Assembly: GCA_028707745.1 (NCBI GenBank)
Contig: JAQWAJ010000124.1
Location: forward strand, 1-6,009
DNA: 6,009 bases
Origin: Bacteroidales bacterium
Lineage (GTDB): Bacteria; Bacteroidota; Bacteroidia; Bacteroidales; UBA12481
Direction of reading: 5' to 3'
Within the stretch, counting starts at the first letter, position 1; the number at the start of each line of letters is the position of its first letter. Shown piece after piece: positions 1 to 5,593 of this stretch. The translations under genes and the position numbers were made by a program. Under the pieces are notes generated by a model. The model did no database searches and was not told the origin of the DNA. It saw nothing but the letters and a program-made list of their open reading frames with translations.

Positions 1-16
1 GGAAAATCCGGATGGA

Positions 17-1285
17 TTACCCTATTTGCTCTGCCGGTGCTGCAATGTTGATGCGGAGAGTAAGTTTCAGCCGGGCTGCAGGTACAGCAGATGCAACCTG
101 TGCTGCCGGTGCTGCAGGTGAGGTAGTTTTTGGAGTGCTTTTCGTTTTTTTTCGGATCCCATTATAGGGATGTTCCGCAACGATCGGGATATCCTGAGCC
201 AGAAGGGCCTGGATATCTTTGAGAAAATGTCTTTCCGAAGGATCACAGAATGAAACGGCCTTTCCGCCGGCTCCGGCACGGCCCGTGCGGCCGATGCGGT
301 GAATATACATCTGCGGAACATTGGGCAGATCGAAATTAACCACCAGCGAAAGTTCGCTTACGTCGATTCCTCTGGCAGCAATATCCGTGGCAACGAGTAC
401 CCGTGTACGTCCATTTTTAAAATCGCCTAAAGCTTTGATTCTGGCATATTGAGGCTTATTACCGTGAATGGATTCGGCCCGGATGCCAGCCTGGTTGAGG
501 CTCCGGGATATCCGGTCGGCATTGCTTTTGGTGTTGGTGAAAACCAGCGCATTATCGGCTTTCGACTTTCTCAGCAATGAAACCAGCAGTGCACTTTTAT
601 CTTGTTTATTCACCTGATAAAGCAATTGGTTAATGCTGTCGGCGCTGGCTGTTTGTTCGGTAACATCCACTTTTTCAGGATTGCGCAGTATCCTGTTGGC
701 CAGCTTCACGGCTTCGGGCGGCATGGTGGCCGAGAGAAAAACCGATTGGCGATCGGCAGGCAGATGAGTGATAATCCTTTTGATATCCGGGATAAATCCC
801 ATATCAAGCATCAGGTCGGCCTCATCGAGGACAAACCAGTCGAGATTGCCGAAATAGATATATCCCTGACCGATCAGGTCGAGCAAACGACCCGGTGTGG
901 CAATCAGTACATCCACTCCCTTCCGGAGGATGGTTTCCTGTGCGTTTTGCGGAACACCGCCAAAAATGACACCGGTACGGATCGGCGTGTACCGGGCGTA
1001 AGAGTTGAAACTGGCACCCAACTGGGCAGCAAGTTCACGGGTAGGGCACAATATCAGTGCTTTGGTTTGCCTCGACCGGTTGGGGTCGGCAGGGTGTTCG
1101 CAGAGTGACTGAATGATCGGGAGTGCGAAAGCTGCGGTTTTTCCGGTGCCTGTTTGGGCACATCCGAGCAGATCTTTGTGATTGAGAAGGATGGGAATCG
1201 CTTGTTCCTGAATGGGCGTGGGCTGTGTGTAACCTTCAGATAATAAGGCCCTCTGAATGGGCTCAGCTAAACTTGAAAATGGCAT
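17..1285 (-). CDS. DEAD-box ATP-dependent RNA helicase, RhlE-like
   Basis: A complete 422-residue cytoplasmic RNA helicase that would use ATP to unwind short RNA duplexes, in ribosome assembly, RNA decay or cold adaptation. The superfamily 2 DEAD-box motifs are all visible in order: Q motif around residues 3-30 (F3, PTPIQ at 22-26), Walker A AQTGTGKT 43-50, PTRELA 81-86, GG 109-110, TPGR 130-133, DEAD 154-157, SAT 185-187, VFTNT 248-252, motif V ATDIAARGID 299-308 and motif VI HRIGRTGRAG 329-338. The start is supported because the Q-motif phenylalanine lies right after the first methionine. The core plus a short tail resembles the RhlE group; assignment to RhlE over other DEAD subfamilies is from overall pattern only. 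The tail (about 380-422) is Ala/Pro-rich and ends in a hydrophobic stretch rather than the Gly/Arg/Lys-rich tail often seen. No promoter box is evident directly upstream, so read-through from the cold-shock gene 70 bases upstream is likely. Confidence 0.95.
   Translation of the reverse strand: MPFSSLAEPIQRALLSEGYTQPTPIQEQAIPILLNHKDLLGCAQTGTGKTAAFALPIIQSLCEHPADPNRSRQTKALILCPTRELAAQLGASFNSYARYTPIRTGVIFGGVPQNAQETILRKGVDVLIATPGRLLDLIGQGYIYFGNLDWFVLDEADLMLDMGFIPDIKRIITHLPADRQSVFLSATMPPEAVKLANRILRNPEKVDVTEQTASADSINQLLYQVNKQDKSALLVSLLRKSKADNALVFTNTKSNADRISRSLNQAGIRAESIHGNKPQYARIKALGDFKNGRTRVLVATDIAARGIDVSELSLVVNFDLPNVPQMYIHRIGRTGRAGAGGKAVSFCDPSERHFLKDIQALLAQDIPIVAEHPYNGIRKKTKSTPKTTSPAAPAAQVASAVPAARLKLTLRINIAAPAEQIG
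31..116. repeat. 14-bp direct repeat within the helicase tail
   Basis: CTGCCGGTGCTGCA occurs at 31-44 and again at 103-116. A related GCTGCAGGT occurs at 75-83 and 111-119. The repeats lie inside the 3' end of the helicase gene and encode the recurring Ala/Pro-rich APAAQ / APAEQ motif of the tail. They look like ordinary low-complexity tail expansion by slippage, not a mobile or regulatory element. Confidence 0.6.
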
Positions 1286-1316
1286 GTAATGGATTTAGAC
1301 TCCCCGCAAATGAGGA

Positions 1317-1351
1317 GGCCCGCCGATCGTACAGCGGGCCCCCCGCGGGCC
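1317..1351 (-). promoter_or_regulatory. GC-rich element between cold-shock and helicase genes with two alternative hairpins
   Basis: Read on the minus strand, just after the cold-shock stop codon, the heptamer GGCCCGC occurs twice (1351-1345 and 1340-1334) and is followed by its complement GCGGGCC (1323-1317). The second copy can pair with the complement in a 7-bp stem with a 10-base loop (1333-1324). Alternatively GCGGG (1346-1342) can pair with CCCGC (1338-1334) around a GGG loop. The two use the same bases and exclude each other. No U-tract follows the larger hairpin, so a standard intrinsic terminator is not supported. It may be an mRNA stabiliser, a partial attenuator or a processing site that separates csp from helicase expression; that role is inferred. 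Confidence 0.5.
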
Positions 1352-1355
1352 TTAA

Positions 1356-1547
1356 TTATATTTTTTTAACCCTTACTGCAGCCAGGCCTTTTTTGCCTTG
1401 TTCCAGTTCGAATTCAACTTCGTCACCTTCTTTGATCCTGTCGATCAGATTGGAGTGATGTACAAAATACTCTTCTGTGCTGTCATTGTCTTTAATGAAA
1501 CCGAACCCTTTGTCGTTATTAAAGAATTTTACTTTTCCTGTTTTCAT
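1356..1547 (-). CDS. Cold-shock domain protein (CspA family)
   Basis: A complete 63-residue single cold-shock domain protein that binds single-stranded RNA or DNA and acts as an RNA chaperone in the cytoplasm. It opens with the family signature TGKVKFFN (3-10) and carries RNP1 as KGFGFI (13-18) and RNP2 as YFVHHS (27-32), with the conserved aromatic residues F17 and F28 available to stack on bases. RNP2 is slightly unusual: the common form is IFVHFS, and here the last aromatic is histidine. The C-terminus (GKKGLAAVRVKKI) is typical, and the length is at the short end of the usual 65-70. The ATG is preceded by a long A/T-rich stretch and no Shine-Dalgarno, as is usual in Bacteroidota. It lies 70 bases upstream of, and in the same direction as, the RNA helicase, which suggests a cold-response pair. 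A candidate promoter lies about 120 bases upstream. Confidence 0.96.
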   Translation of the reverse strand: MKTGKVKFFNNDKGFGFIKDNDSTEEYFVHHSNLIDRIKEGDEVEFELEQGKKGLAAVRVKKI

Positions 1548-1667
1548 GATATAATAATTAATAAAAAATGTGCTTGTGATTTGGATGTGTTTGTGAGATT
1601 GTGGCAGGACGCCACTGGGGTGGATGGTTTGTTCAGGCTGAGCCTATTATTGTATTCTTTGTATTAG
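1548..1667 (-). promoter_or_regulatory. Long 5' leader of the cold-shock gene (candidate)
   Basis: If transcription starts about 7 bases after the -7 box at 1674-1681, the cold-shock mRNA has a leader of about 120 bases. The leader contains a compact hairpin, GTGGC / GCCAC with a 5-base loop (1601-1615), a small GGCTCAGCC fold near 1640, an A/C-rich single-stranded stretch, and then a U-rich run (about 1554-1570) just before the ATG. Long structured leaders are known to give cold-dependent translation of cspA in enterobacteria. A similar role here is an inference from length and layout, not from a recognised motif. Confidence 0.35.
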
Positions 1668-1673
1668 CGGCTA

Positions 1674-1681
1674 CAAAGGTA
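1674..1681 (-). promoter_or_regulatory. Candidate -7 box for the cold-shock gene
   Basis: The minus strand reads TACCTTTG, a full match to the Bacteroidota -7 consensus TAnnTTTG, pointing towards the cold-shock gene. I see no TTG at the expected distance upstream (the nearest TTTG, at 1715-1712, is 30 bases away), so the -33 part is weak. It lies downstream of the tRNA and could give the cold-shock gene a start of its own. Confidence 0.4.
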
Positions 1682-1712
1682 CGTATAAATAATATACCGA
1701 TACGTTTGTACC
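1678..1712. repeat. Imperfect inverted repeat between tRNA and cold-shock promoter
   Basis: GGTAC at 1678-1682 is mirrored by GTACC at 1708-1712, and ACGTAT at 1681-1686 by ATACGT at 1700-1705, with an A/T-rich centre. The arms overlap two opposing TAnnTTTG-like boxes (minus strand 1674-1681, plus strand 1701-1708). It could be an operator-like dyad, or a hairpin in the tRNA 3' trailer. Without a U-tract it is not a convincing terminator. Confidence 0.4.
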
Positions 1713-1724
1713 AAAAATATTCTG

Positions 1725-1796
1725 TAGCGCGTAGCAGAATCGAACTGCTATCTTCGGATTGAGAAACCGATCTCCTAACCATTAGAGGAACGCGCC
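1725..1796 (-). tRNA. tRNA-Glu, anticodon CUC
   Basis: A 72-base cloverleaf can be drawn on the minus strand. Acceptor arm: GGCGCGT (1796-1790) with ACGCGCT (1732-1726), giving G1-U72 and six Watson-Crick pairs. D arm: CTC/GAG with GG in the loop. Anticodon arm: TCGG/CCGA with the nine bases TTTCTCAAT between, the fifth pair being a U31-U39 mismatch. U33 is present, the anticodon CTC is at 1763-1761 and A37 follows. Variable loop: AGAT. T arm: AGCAG/CTGCT with loop TTCGATT. The discriminator is A73 and CCA is not encoded. The short variable loop and 3-bp D stem fit tRNA-Glu. It would read GAG codons. The G1-U72 pair and the mismatch are slightly unusual, so reduced function cannot be excluded, but all invariant bases I checked are kept. 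Confidence 0.88.
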
Positions 1797-1826
1797 TTAA
1801 CAATGTCACCAGTCCATTATCGATCG

Positions 1827-1857
1827 CAAACTTATATCTTTTCATTCAAAAACAAAA
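1827..1857 (-). promoter_or_regulatory. Candidate promoter of tRNA-Glu
   Basis: On the minus strand, TTTTG (1857-1853) is followed after 18 bases by TAAGTTTG (1834-1827). This fits the Bacteroidota housekeeping promoter (TTTG at -33, TAnnTTTG at -7) in both sequence and spacing. A start near 1820 would leave a leader of about 25 bases before the tRNA 5' end at 1796. It is the best-formed promoter in the window. Confidence 0.55.
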
Positions 1858-1874
1858 CATTTTTTAAAAGTCCC

Positions 1875-1882
1875 TATCTTTA
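1875..1882 (+). promoter_or_regulatory. Candidate -7 box for the yitT-family gene
   Basis: TATCTTTA differs at one base from the TAnnTTTG consensus and lies 25 bases before the proposed yitT start. No TTG is visible at the expected -33 position, although the region upstream is A/T-rich. It would give a leader of about 20 bases. The support is weak. Confidence 0.3.
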
Positions 1883-1907
1883 GAGTTCACGTTAAAGATT
1901 ACTGAAA

Positions 1908-2792
1908 TTGGAATTGCGACAAAGAAGCATACGTGTTGTTCTTATCCGGAATCTGAAGGACATTGTTCTGATCGTAGCCGGGATTTTTTCGGCCGCCTTT
2001 GGACTTAAAGGATTTTTGCTGACCAACCATTTTATCGATGGAGGCGCCACCGGTATATCTTTGCTGATATCCGCGATAACCGATATCCCTTTGTTTATCT
2101 TGCTCATTGTTATCAATATTCCGTTTGTCATACTCGGATTTTCAGTGATCGGCAAAAATTTTGCCGTTAAAACGGCAATGACAATTGCCGGACTGGCTCT
2201 GGTGGTTGGTACGGTGACATTCCCCGATGTTACGCAGGATAATCTGCTGGTAGCCGTGTTTGGCGGGGGATTTCTCGGAGCCGGAATCGGCCTGTCGGTC
2301 AGGGGCGGTGCCGTGCTCGACGGTACCGAGGTACTGGCCATCTTTTTAAGCCGGAAGCTCGGTACCACCATTGGCGACGTGATCATCATGATCAATGTGA
2401 TCATCTTTTCTGCAGCCGCCTATTTTTTGTCCATCGAAATTGCCCTCTATTCCCTGCTGACCTATCTCTCTGCCTCAAAAACGCTCGACTTTATCGTGGA
2501 GGGTATCGAAGAGTACACCGGCGTTACCATTGTCTCTACCTATCACGATGAAATCCGTGAAATGATCATTACCACCATGGGCCGGGGAGTGACCGTGTAT
2601 AAGGGTAAACGGGGATACGGAAAACAAGGGGAATCGAGGGATACCGATATCGTTTATACCGTGGTCACCCGGCTCGAACTGAACCGGCTGAATCTCGAAA
2701 TAGCCAAAATAGATCCCCAGGCATTTGTTGTCATGAGCAGAATCAAGGGCACAAAAGGCGGAATGATCAAGAAACGGCCGTTAGATCATTGA
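1908..2792 (+). CDS. YitT/DUF2179 family multi-pass membrane protein
   Basis: A 294-residue inner-membrane protein of the YitT family (YitT_membrane plus DUF2179). Five to six hydrophobic segments are visible at about 17-38, 47-58, 61-82, 86-105, 111-130 and 156-185. Family glycine motifs are GGATGIS (45-51) and GGAVLDGTEVLA (133-144). After the membrane part comes a soluble domain (about 198-285) matching DUF2179: VTIVST (206-211), a GRGVT motif (225-229), VVTRLELN (252-259) and DPQAFVVMSRIKG (269-281). The protein ends in a short Lys/Arg-rich tail. Length matches the usual 280-290. Function is unknown; DUF2179 is thought to be a small sensory or ligand-binding fold, and transport is often guessed. 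No ATG exists near the N-terminus: the frame is open from 1896, giving TTG at 1908 or 1914, and TTG 1908 was kept. The next gene starts 42 bases downstream with its own -7 box, so co-transcription is possible but not required. Confidence 0.92.
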   Translation: MELRQRSIRVVLIRNLKDIVLIVAGIFSAAFGLKGFLLTNHFIDGGATGISLLISAITDIPLFILLIVINIPFVILGFSVIGKNFAVKTAMTIAGLALVVGTVTFPDVTQDNLLVAVFGGGFLGAGIGLSVRGGAVLDGTEVLAIFLSRKLGTTIGDVIIMINVIIFSAAAYFLSIEIALYSLLTYLSASKTLDFIVEGIEEYTGVTIVSTYHDEIREMIITTMGRGVTVYKGKRGYGKQGESRDTDIVYTVVTRLELNRLNLEIAKIDPQAFVVMSRIKGTKGGMIKKRPLDH

Positions 2793-2798
2793 TAAGCC

Positions 2799-2806
2799 TA
2801 TCTTTG
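2799..2806 (+). promoter_or_regulatory. Candidate -7 box for the sensor kinase
   Basis: TATCTTTG is a full match to the Bacteroidota TAnnTTTG box and lies in the 42-base gap between yitT and the kinase, 28 bases before the ATG at 2835. No TTG sits at the expected -33 distance, which would fall in the last codons of yitT. If active, it would give the kinase expression independent of yitT with a leader of about 20 bases. Confidence 0.4.
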
Positions 2807-2834
2807 CCACGGGAGACTAAAAGCAGAATTGAAC

Positions 2835-5561
2835 ATGGATCTGAACCTTACTATATTTTCTGCATTATTTATTTTTGCCACCGTAATTACCTTCTCGGTT
2901 GCTTACCTGGCCTGGAGGAAAAGATCCGTTACCGGTGGACGCGACCTTACCTGGCTCATGATAGCTTCCGGAATCGGAACCTTTTTCCTGATTTTTGAAA
3001 CCGCTGCTCCAACCATGACTCAGAAGATCTTTTGGGCCAAACTGGAATTTTTTGGTGGATTAACCACCCCGGTTTTTTACCTGCTGTTCGTGCTTCGTTA
3101 TATCGGGATGGAGAAAATTCTTTCGGTAAAAAATATCATCTGGCTGTTCACCATCCCTGCCATAACCATGGCACTCATCATGACCAATGAGTACCATCAC
3201 CTCTTTTGGCCCGGATTTTCAGAGATTTCTGAAAAGACCAACCTGATGCTCTATTTCCACGGAATTGCATTCTGGATCGGATATGTGGCCTACTCCTACA
3301 TTTTGCTGCTGATTGCCACTCTGTATCTGATCCGCTTCATTATCTGGCACTCCCAAACTTTCCGTACCCAGGCCTGGATCATCCTGATTGGCAGCCTGTG
3401 CCCCTGGATAGCCAGCGTGATCTACCTGACTGGTGCAAACCCTTTCCCCGGGATGGATCTGACCCCTTTCAGCATGATTCTCAGCGGCGCCTTAATGGTT
3501 TATGGAATCCTGTATTACGGTCTCCTCGACCTGATTCCGGTAGCCCGCGAAATTCTCGTGGAAACCATGGCCGATGGAATCCTGGTCGTCGACGGTCACA
3601 ACAGAATTCAGGACTTCAATGAATCCGCATTGTCATTCTTCGGAATTCAAAATAAAAACATCATCGGATCGCCTGCCGACTCTTCGGTGATCACTGAAAA
3701 ATGGCTGCTTCAGGCTATAACGAATCAAAAATCAGGTAGTACAATCGAAATTACCAATGACGACGCAACCAAATCATTCCGGATCATTAAACAGGCGATC
3801 GAAAAACAATCGGGTAGTCATCTTATTGTTATTCACGATATTACTGACCTGGTAGCCCAGAAGATGAAGATTAGCGCCGGCGAGGAACGCTACCGGAACC
3901 TGTTTACGATGTTTCGCCTGATAGCCGATAATATGCCCGATATGCTCTGGGCCAAGGATCTCCATAAGAACTTCACCTTTGTGAATAAAGCCGCCTGCGC
4001 AATTCTCCTGAATGCAAAGGATACCGAAGAGCCCATCGGTAAGCCATTTCAGTTTTTTGCTGACCGGGAACGGTTCAGGTATCCTGAAAAGGCCGATTGG
4101 TACACCTTTGAGGGGCAATACTATGATTCGGATGAGGTGGTGATGAACACCGGGGAAATGCAAAATTTCGAGGAGTATGGTAATGTTTTGGGCTCCTTTA
4201 TTTATCTGGATGTATGGAAAGCCCCGATTTTCGATAAAGATGGCAAGATGATTGGCATTGTCGGAAGCGGACGGGATGTTACCCTTCAAAAACAGGCTGA
4301 AGCTGAAATCTATCAAAAGAACCTGCTTCTGAATGCCATCACCTCCGCCACCGCTATGATGGTCCAGGGGAATGTTTCCGACGAAAGCATTACCGAAGCC
4401 ATGGACCTGGTGAGCAAAACGATTGGCATTAACCGGTTCTATATTTTGGAACAGCTCCCGGCGAAAGAGGATTCAACCCGATATCTGGCTCTCCGGTATG
4501 AATGGACCGACGGGACAGTACCTCCTGGCATGAATAATCCTAATGGTAAAAAAATCTCAATCAGTCAGTTTGGCCTGAAATGGCATGAATCCCTCTCTTC
4601 GGGTAAAACGGTTTCCGGCCTGGTCCGCGAGTTGCCTGAAAATGAGCGGGCTATCCTGGAATCACGCGGCATCAAATCTCTTCTCCTCACACCCATCATC
4701 GTCGACCACACTCTCTGGGGTGTGGTGGGAATGGAGGATTACCTCCATGAAAGGGAATGGATGCCCTCCGAACAGAAGATTCTGACTGCTGCCGCTAATA
4801 CAGTCGGTACCTTTTACATGGGCAAACAACGACAAAACGAACTGATTACCGCCAAAGGGGAAGCCGAGGAAAGCGAACGACTCAGATCCGCATTCCTGGC
4901 CAATATAAGTCATGAAATCAGATCTCCGATGAACGGCATCATTGGTTTTACCGAGCTATTGAAAGAATCCGACCTGACCGGCGATGAAAAGAAAACCTAT
5001 ATCGATATCATTGAGGAAAGCGGAGCCCACATGCTCACCATTATCAATAATCTGGTGGATCTGTCGAGAATTGAATCGGGGAAAATGGAGGTCTGGTTTT
5101 CGGATGTCAATATCGACGAGCAAATGGAAATCCTTTGTGAACAATTCAAACCGGAAGCGGAGAGTAAGGGTATTGCGCTATCATTGAAACAGCCCCTGAC
5201 CGAAAAAAAACTGATTGTCAATACCGATGAGGACAAAGTTCTTGCCGTGCTCACCAATCTGTTGAAAAACGCGATTCACTTCACCGACCAGGGCACTGTG
5301 GAATTTGGATATACTGAACAGGCAGAGAGCCTGGAGTTCTTTGTCAGGGATACCGGTATCGGAATCGACCTGGACAAACAACAGATCATTTTCGATCGTT
5401 TTATTCATGCCAATGTTTCACACGGACATGCTCCCCGGGGAACCGGACTCGGTCTTGCCATTGCTAAAGGCTATATTGAACTCCTCGGCGGTAAAATCCG
5501 GTTGGAAAGCGAAGCAGGGAAAGGCTCTGTTTTCTATTTCACCATTCCCCTCTCCATTTAA
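2835..5561 (+). CDS. Membrane sensor histidine kinase: 7TM-PAS-PAS-GAF-HisKA-HATPase_c
   Basis: A 908-residue inner-membrane sensor kinase that would autophosphorylate and pass phosphate to a response regulator not seen here. The N-terminal seven-helix region (about 5-27, 38-58, 72-91, 99-117, 138-168, 178-199, 211-232) carries MTNEYHHLFW (116-125), typical of the histidine-kinase 7TM domain. PAS1 spans about 239-340 and PAS2 about 354-487, the latter with WAKDL (372-376), EPIGK (399-403) and GSGRDVT (477-483). A GAF domain follows at about 498-662, then a coiled linker. HisKA has the H box NISHEIRSPMNGI with His693. HATPase_c has the N box around N808/N812, G1 DTGIG 839-843, F box FDRF 853-856 and G2 GTGLGL 869-874. 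All catalytic motifs are intact. There is no C-terminal receiver, although the H box resembles that of hybrid kinases. ATG 2835 is preferred over an in-frame TTG at 2829, which adds only two residues. The ligand is unknown. Confidence 0.95.
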   Translation: MDLNLTIFSALFIFATVITFSVAYLAWRKRSVTGGRDLTWLMIASGIGTFFLIFETAAPTMTQKIFWAKLEFFGGLTTPVFYLLFVLRYIGMEKILSVKNIIWLFTIPAITMALIMTNEYHHLFWPGFSEISEKTNLMLYFHGIAFWIGYVAYSYILLLIATLYLIRFIIWHSQTFRTQAWIILIGSLCPWIASVIYLTGANPFPGMDLTPFSMILSGALMVYGILYYGLLDLIPVAREILVETMADGILVVDGHNRIQDFNESALSFFGIQNKNIIGSPADSSVITEKWLLQAITNQKSGSTIEITNDDATKSFRIIKQAIEKQSGSHLIVIHDITDLVAQKMKISAGEERYRNLFTMFRLIADNMPDMLWAKDLHKNFTFVNKAACAILLNAKDTEEPIGKPFQFFADRERFRYPEKADWYTFEGQYYDSDEVVMNTGEMQNFEEYGNVLGSFIYLDVWKAPIFDKDGKMIGIVGSGRDVTLQKQAEAEIYQKNLLLNAITSATAMMVQGNVSDESITEAMDLVSKTIGINRFYILEQLPAKEDSTRYLALRYEWTDGTVPPGMNNPNGKKISISQFGLKWHESLSSGKTVSGLVRELPENERAILESRGIKSLLLTPIIVDHTLWGVVGMEDYLHEREWMPSEQKILTAAANTVGTFYMGKQRQNELITAKGEAEESERLRSAFLANISHEIRSPMNGIIGFTELLKESDLTGDEKKTYIDIIEESGAHMLTIINNLVDLSRIESGKMEVWFSDVNIDEQMEILCEQFKPEAESKGIALSLKQPLTEKKLIVNTDEDKVLAVLTNLLKNAIHFTDQGTVEFGYTEQAESLEFFVRDTGIGIDLDKQQIIFDRFIHANVSHGHAPRGTGLGLAIAKGYIELLGGKIRLESEAGKGSVFYFTIPLSI

Positions 5562-5565
5562 CTCC

Positions 5566-5593
5566 CGTTACGCGTTACTCGTTACGCGTAACG
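5566..5593. repeat. Four-copy 7-bp tandem repeat at the convergent gene junction
   Basis: Reading the plus strand, four heptamers follow one another: CGTTACG (5566-5572), CGTTACT (5573-5579), CGTTACG (5580-5586) and CGTAACG (5587-5593). Copies 3 and 4 form a 16-bp perfect palindrome at 5579-5594 (TCGTTACG with its complement). The repeat begins 4 bases after the kinase stop and covers the last four codons and the stop of the mannosidase. A hairpin with a 6-bp stem and CGCG loop is possible on either strand, but no U-tract follows, so it is not a classic bidirectional terminator. Confidence 0.75.

Noticed and set aside
1..130. Frameshift at the helicase 3' end
   Set aside because: An alternative minus-strand frame stays open to the window edge, but it does not restore a recognisable tail, and the window ends too soon to judge.
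602..1108. Plus-strand open frame of 168 codons inside the helicase gene
   Set aside because: It is antisense to a helicase with every motif intact, and its translation shows no recognisable domain.
1398..1667. Plus-strand open frame of 89 codons over the cold-shock gene and its leader
   Set aside because: It is antisense to a clear cold-shock protein, and its translation looks like chance hydrophobic sequence.
1633..1845. Minus-strand open frame of 70 codons across the tRNA
   Set aside because: It runs through the tRNA gene in the same direction and has no family resemblance; the tRNA explains the conservation.
1892..2404. Minus-strand open frame of 170 codons opposite yitT
   Set aside because: Ser/Thr/Pro-rich low-complexity translation typical of the reverse of a membrane-protein gene.
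2829..2834. TTG at 2829 as the start of the sensor kinase
   Set aside because: An ATG lies two codons later, and the extra residues add nothing to the first membrane helix.
3774..4316. Minus-strand open frame of 180 codons opposite the kinase
   Set aside because: It lies wholly inside the PAS region of the kinase and shows no domain; the sense frame carries all motifs.
5566..5593. CRISPR-like array
   Set aside because: The 7-bp units are directly adjacent, with no spacers and far too short for CRISPR repeats.
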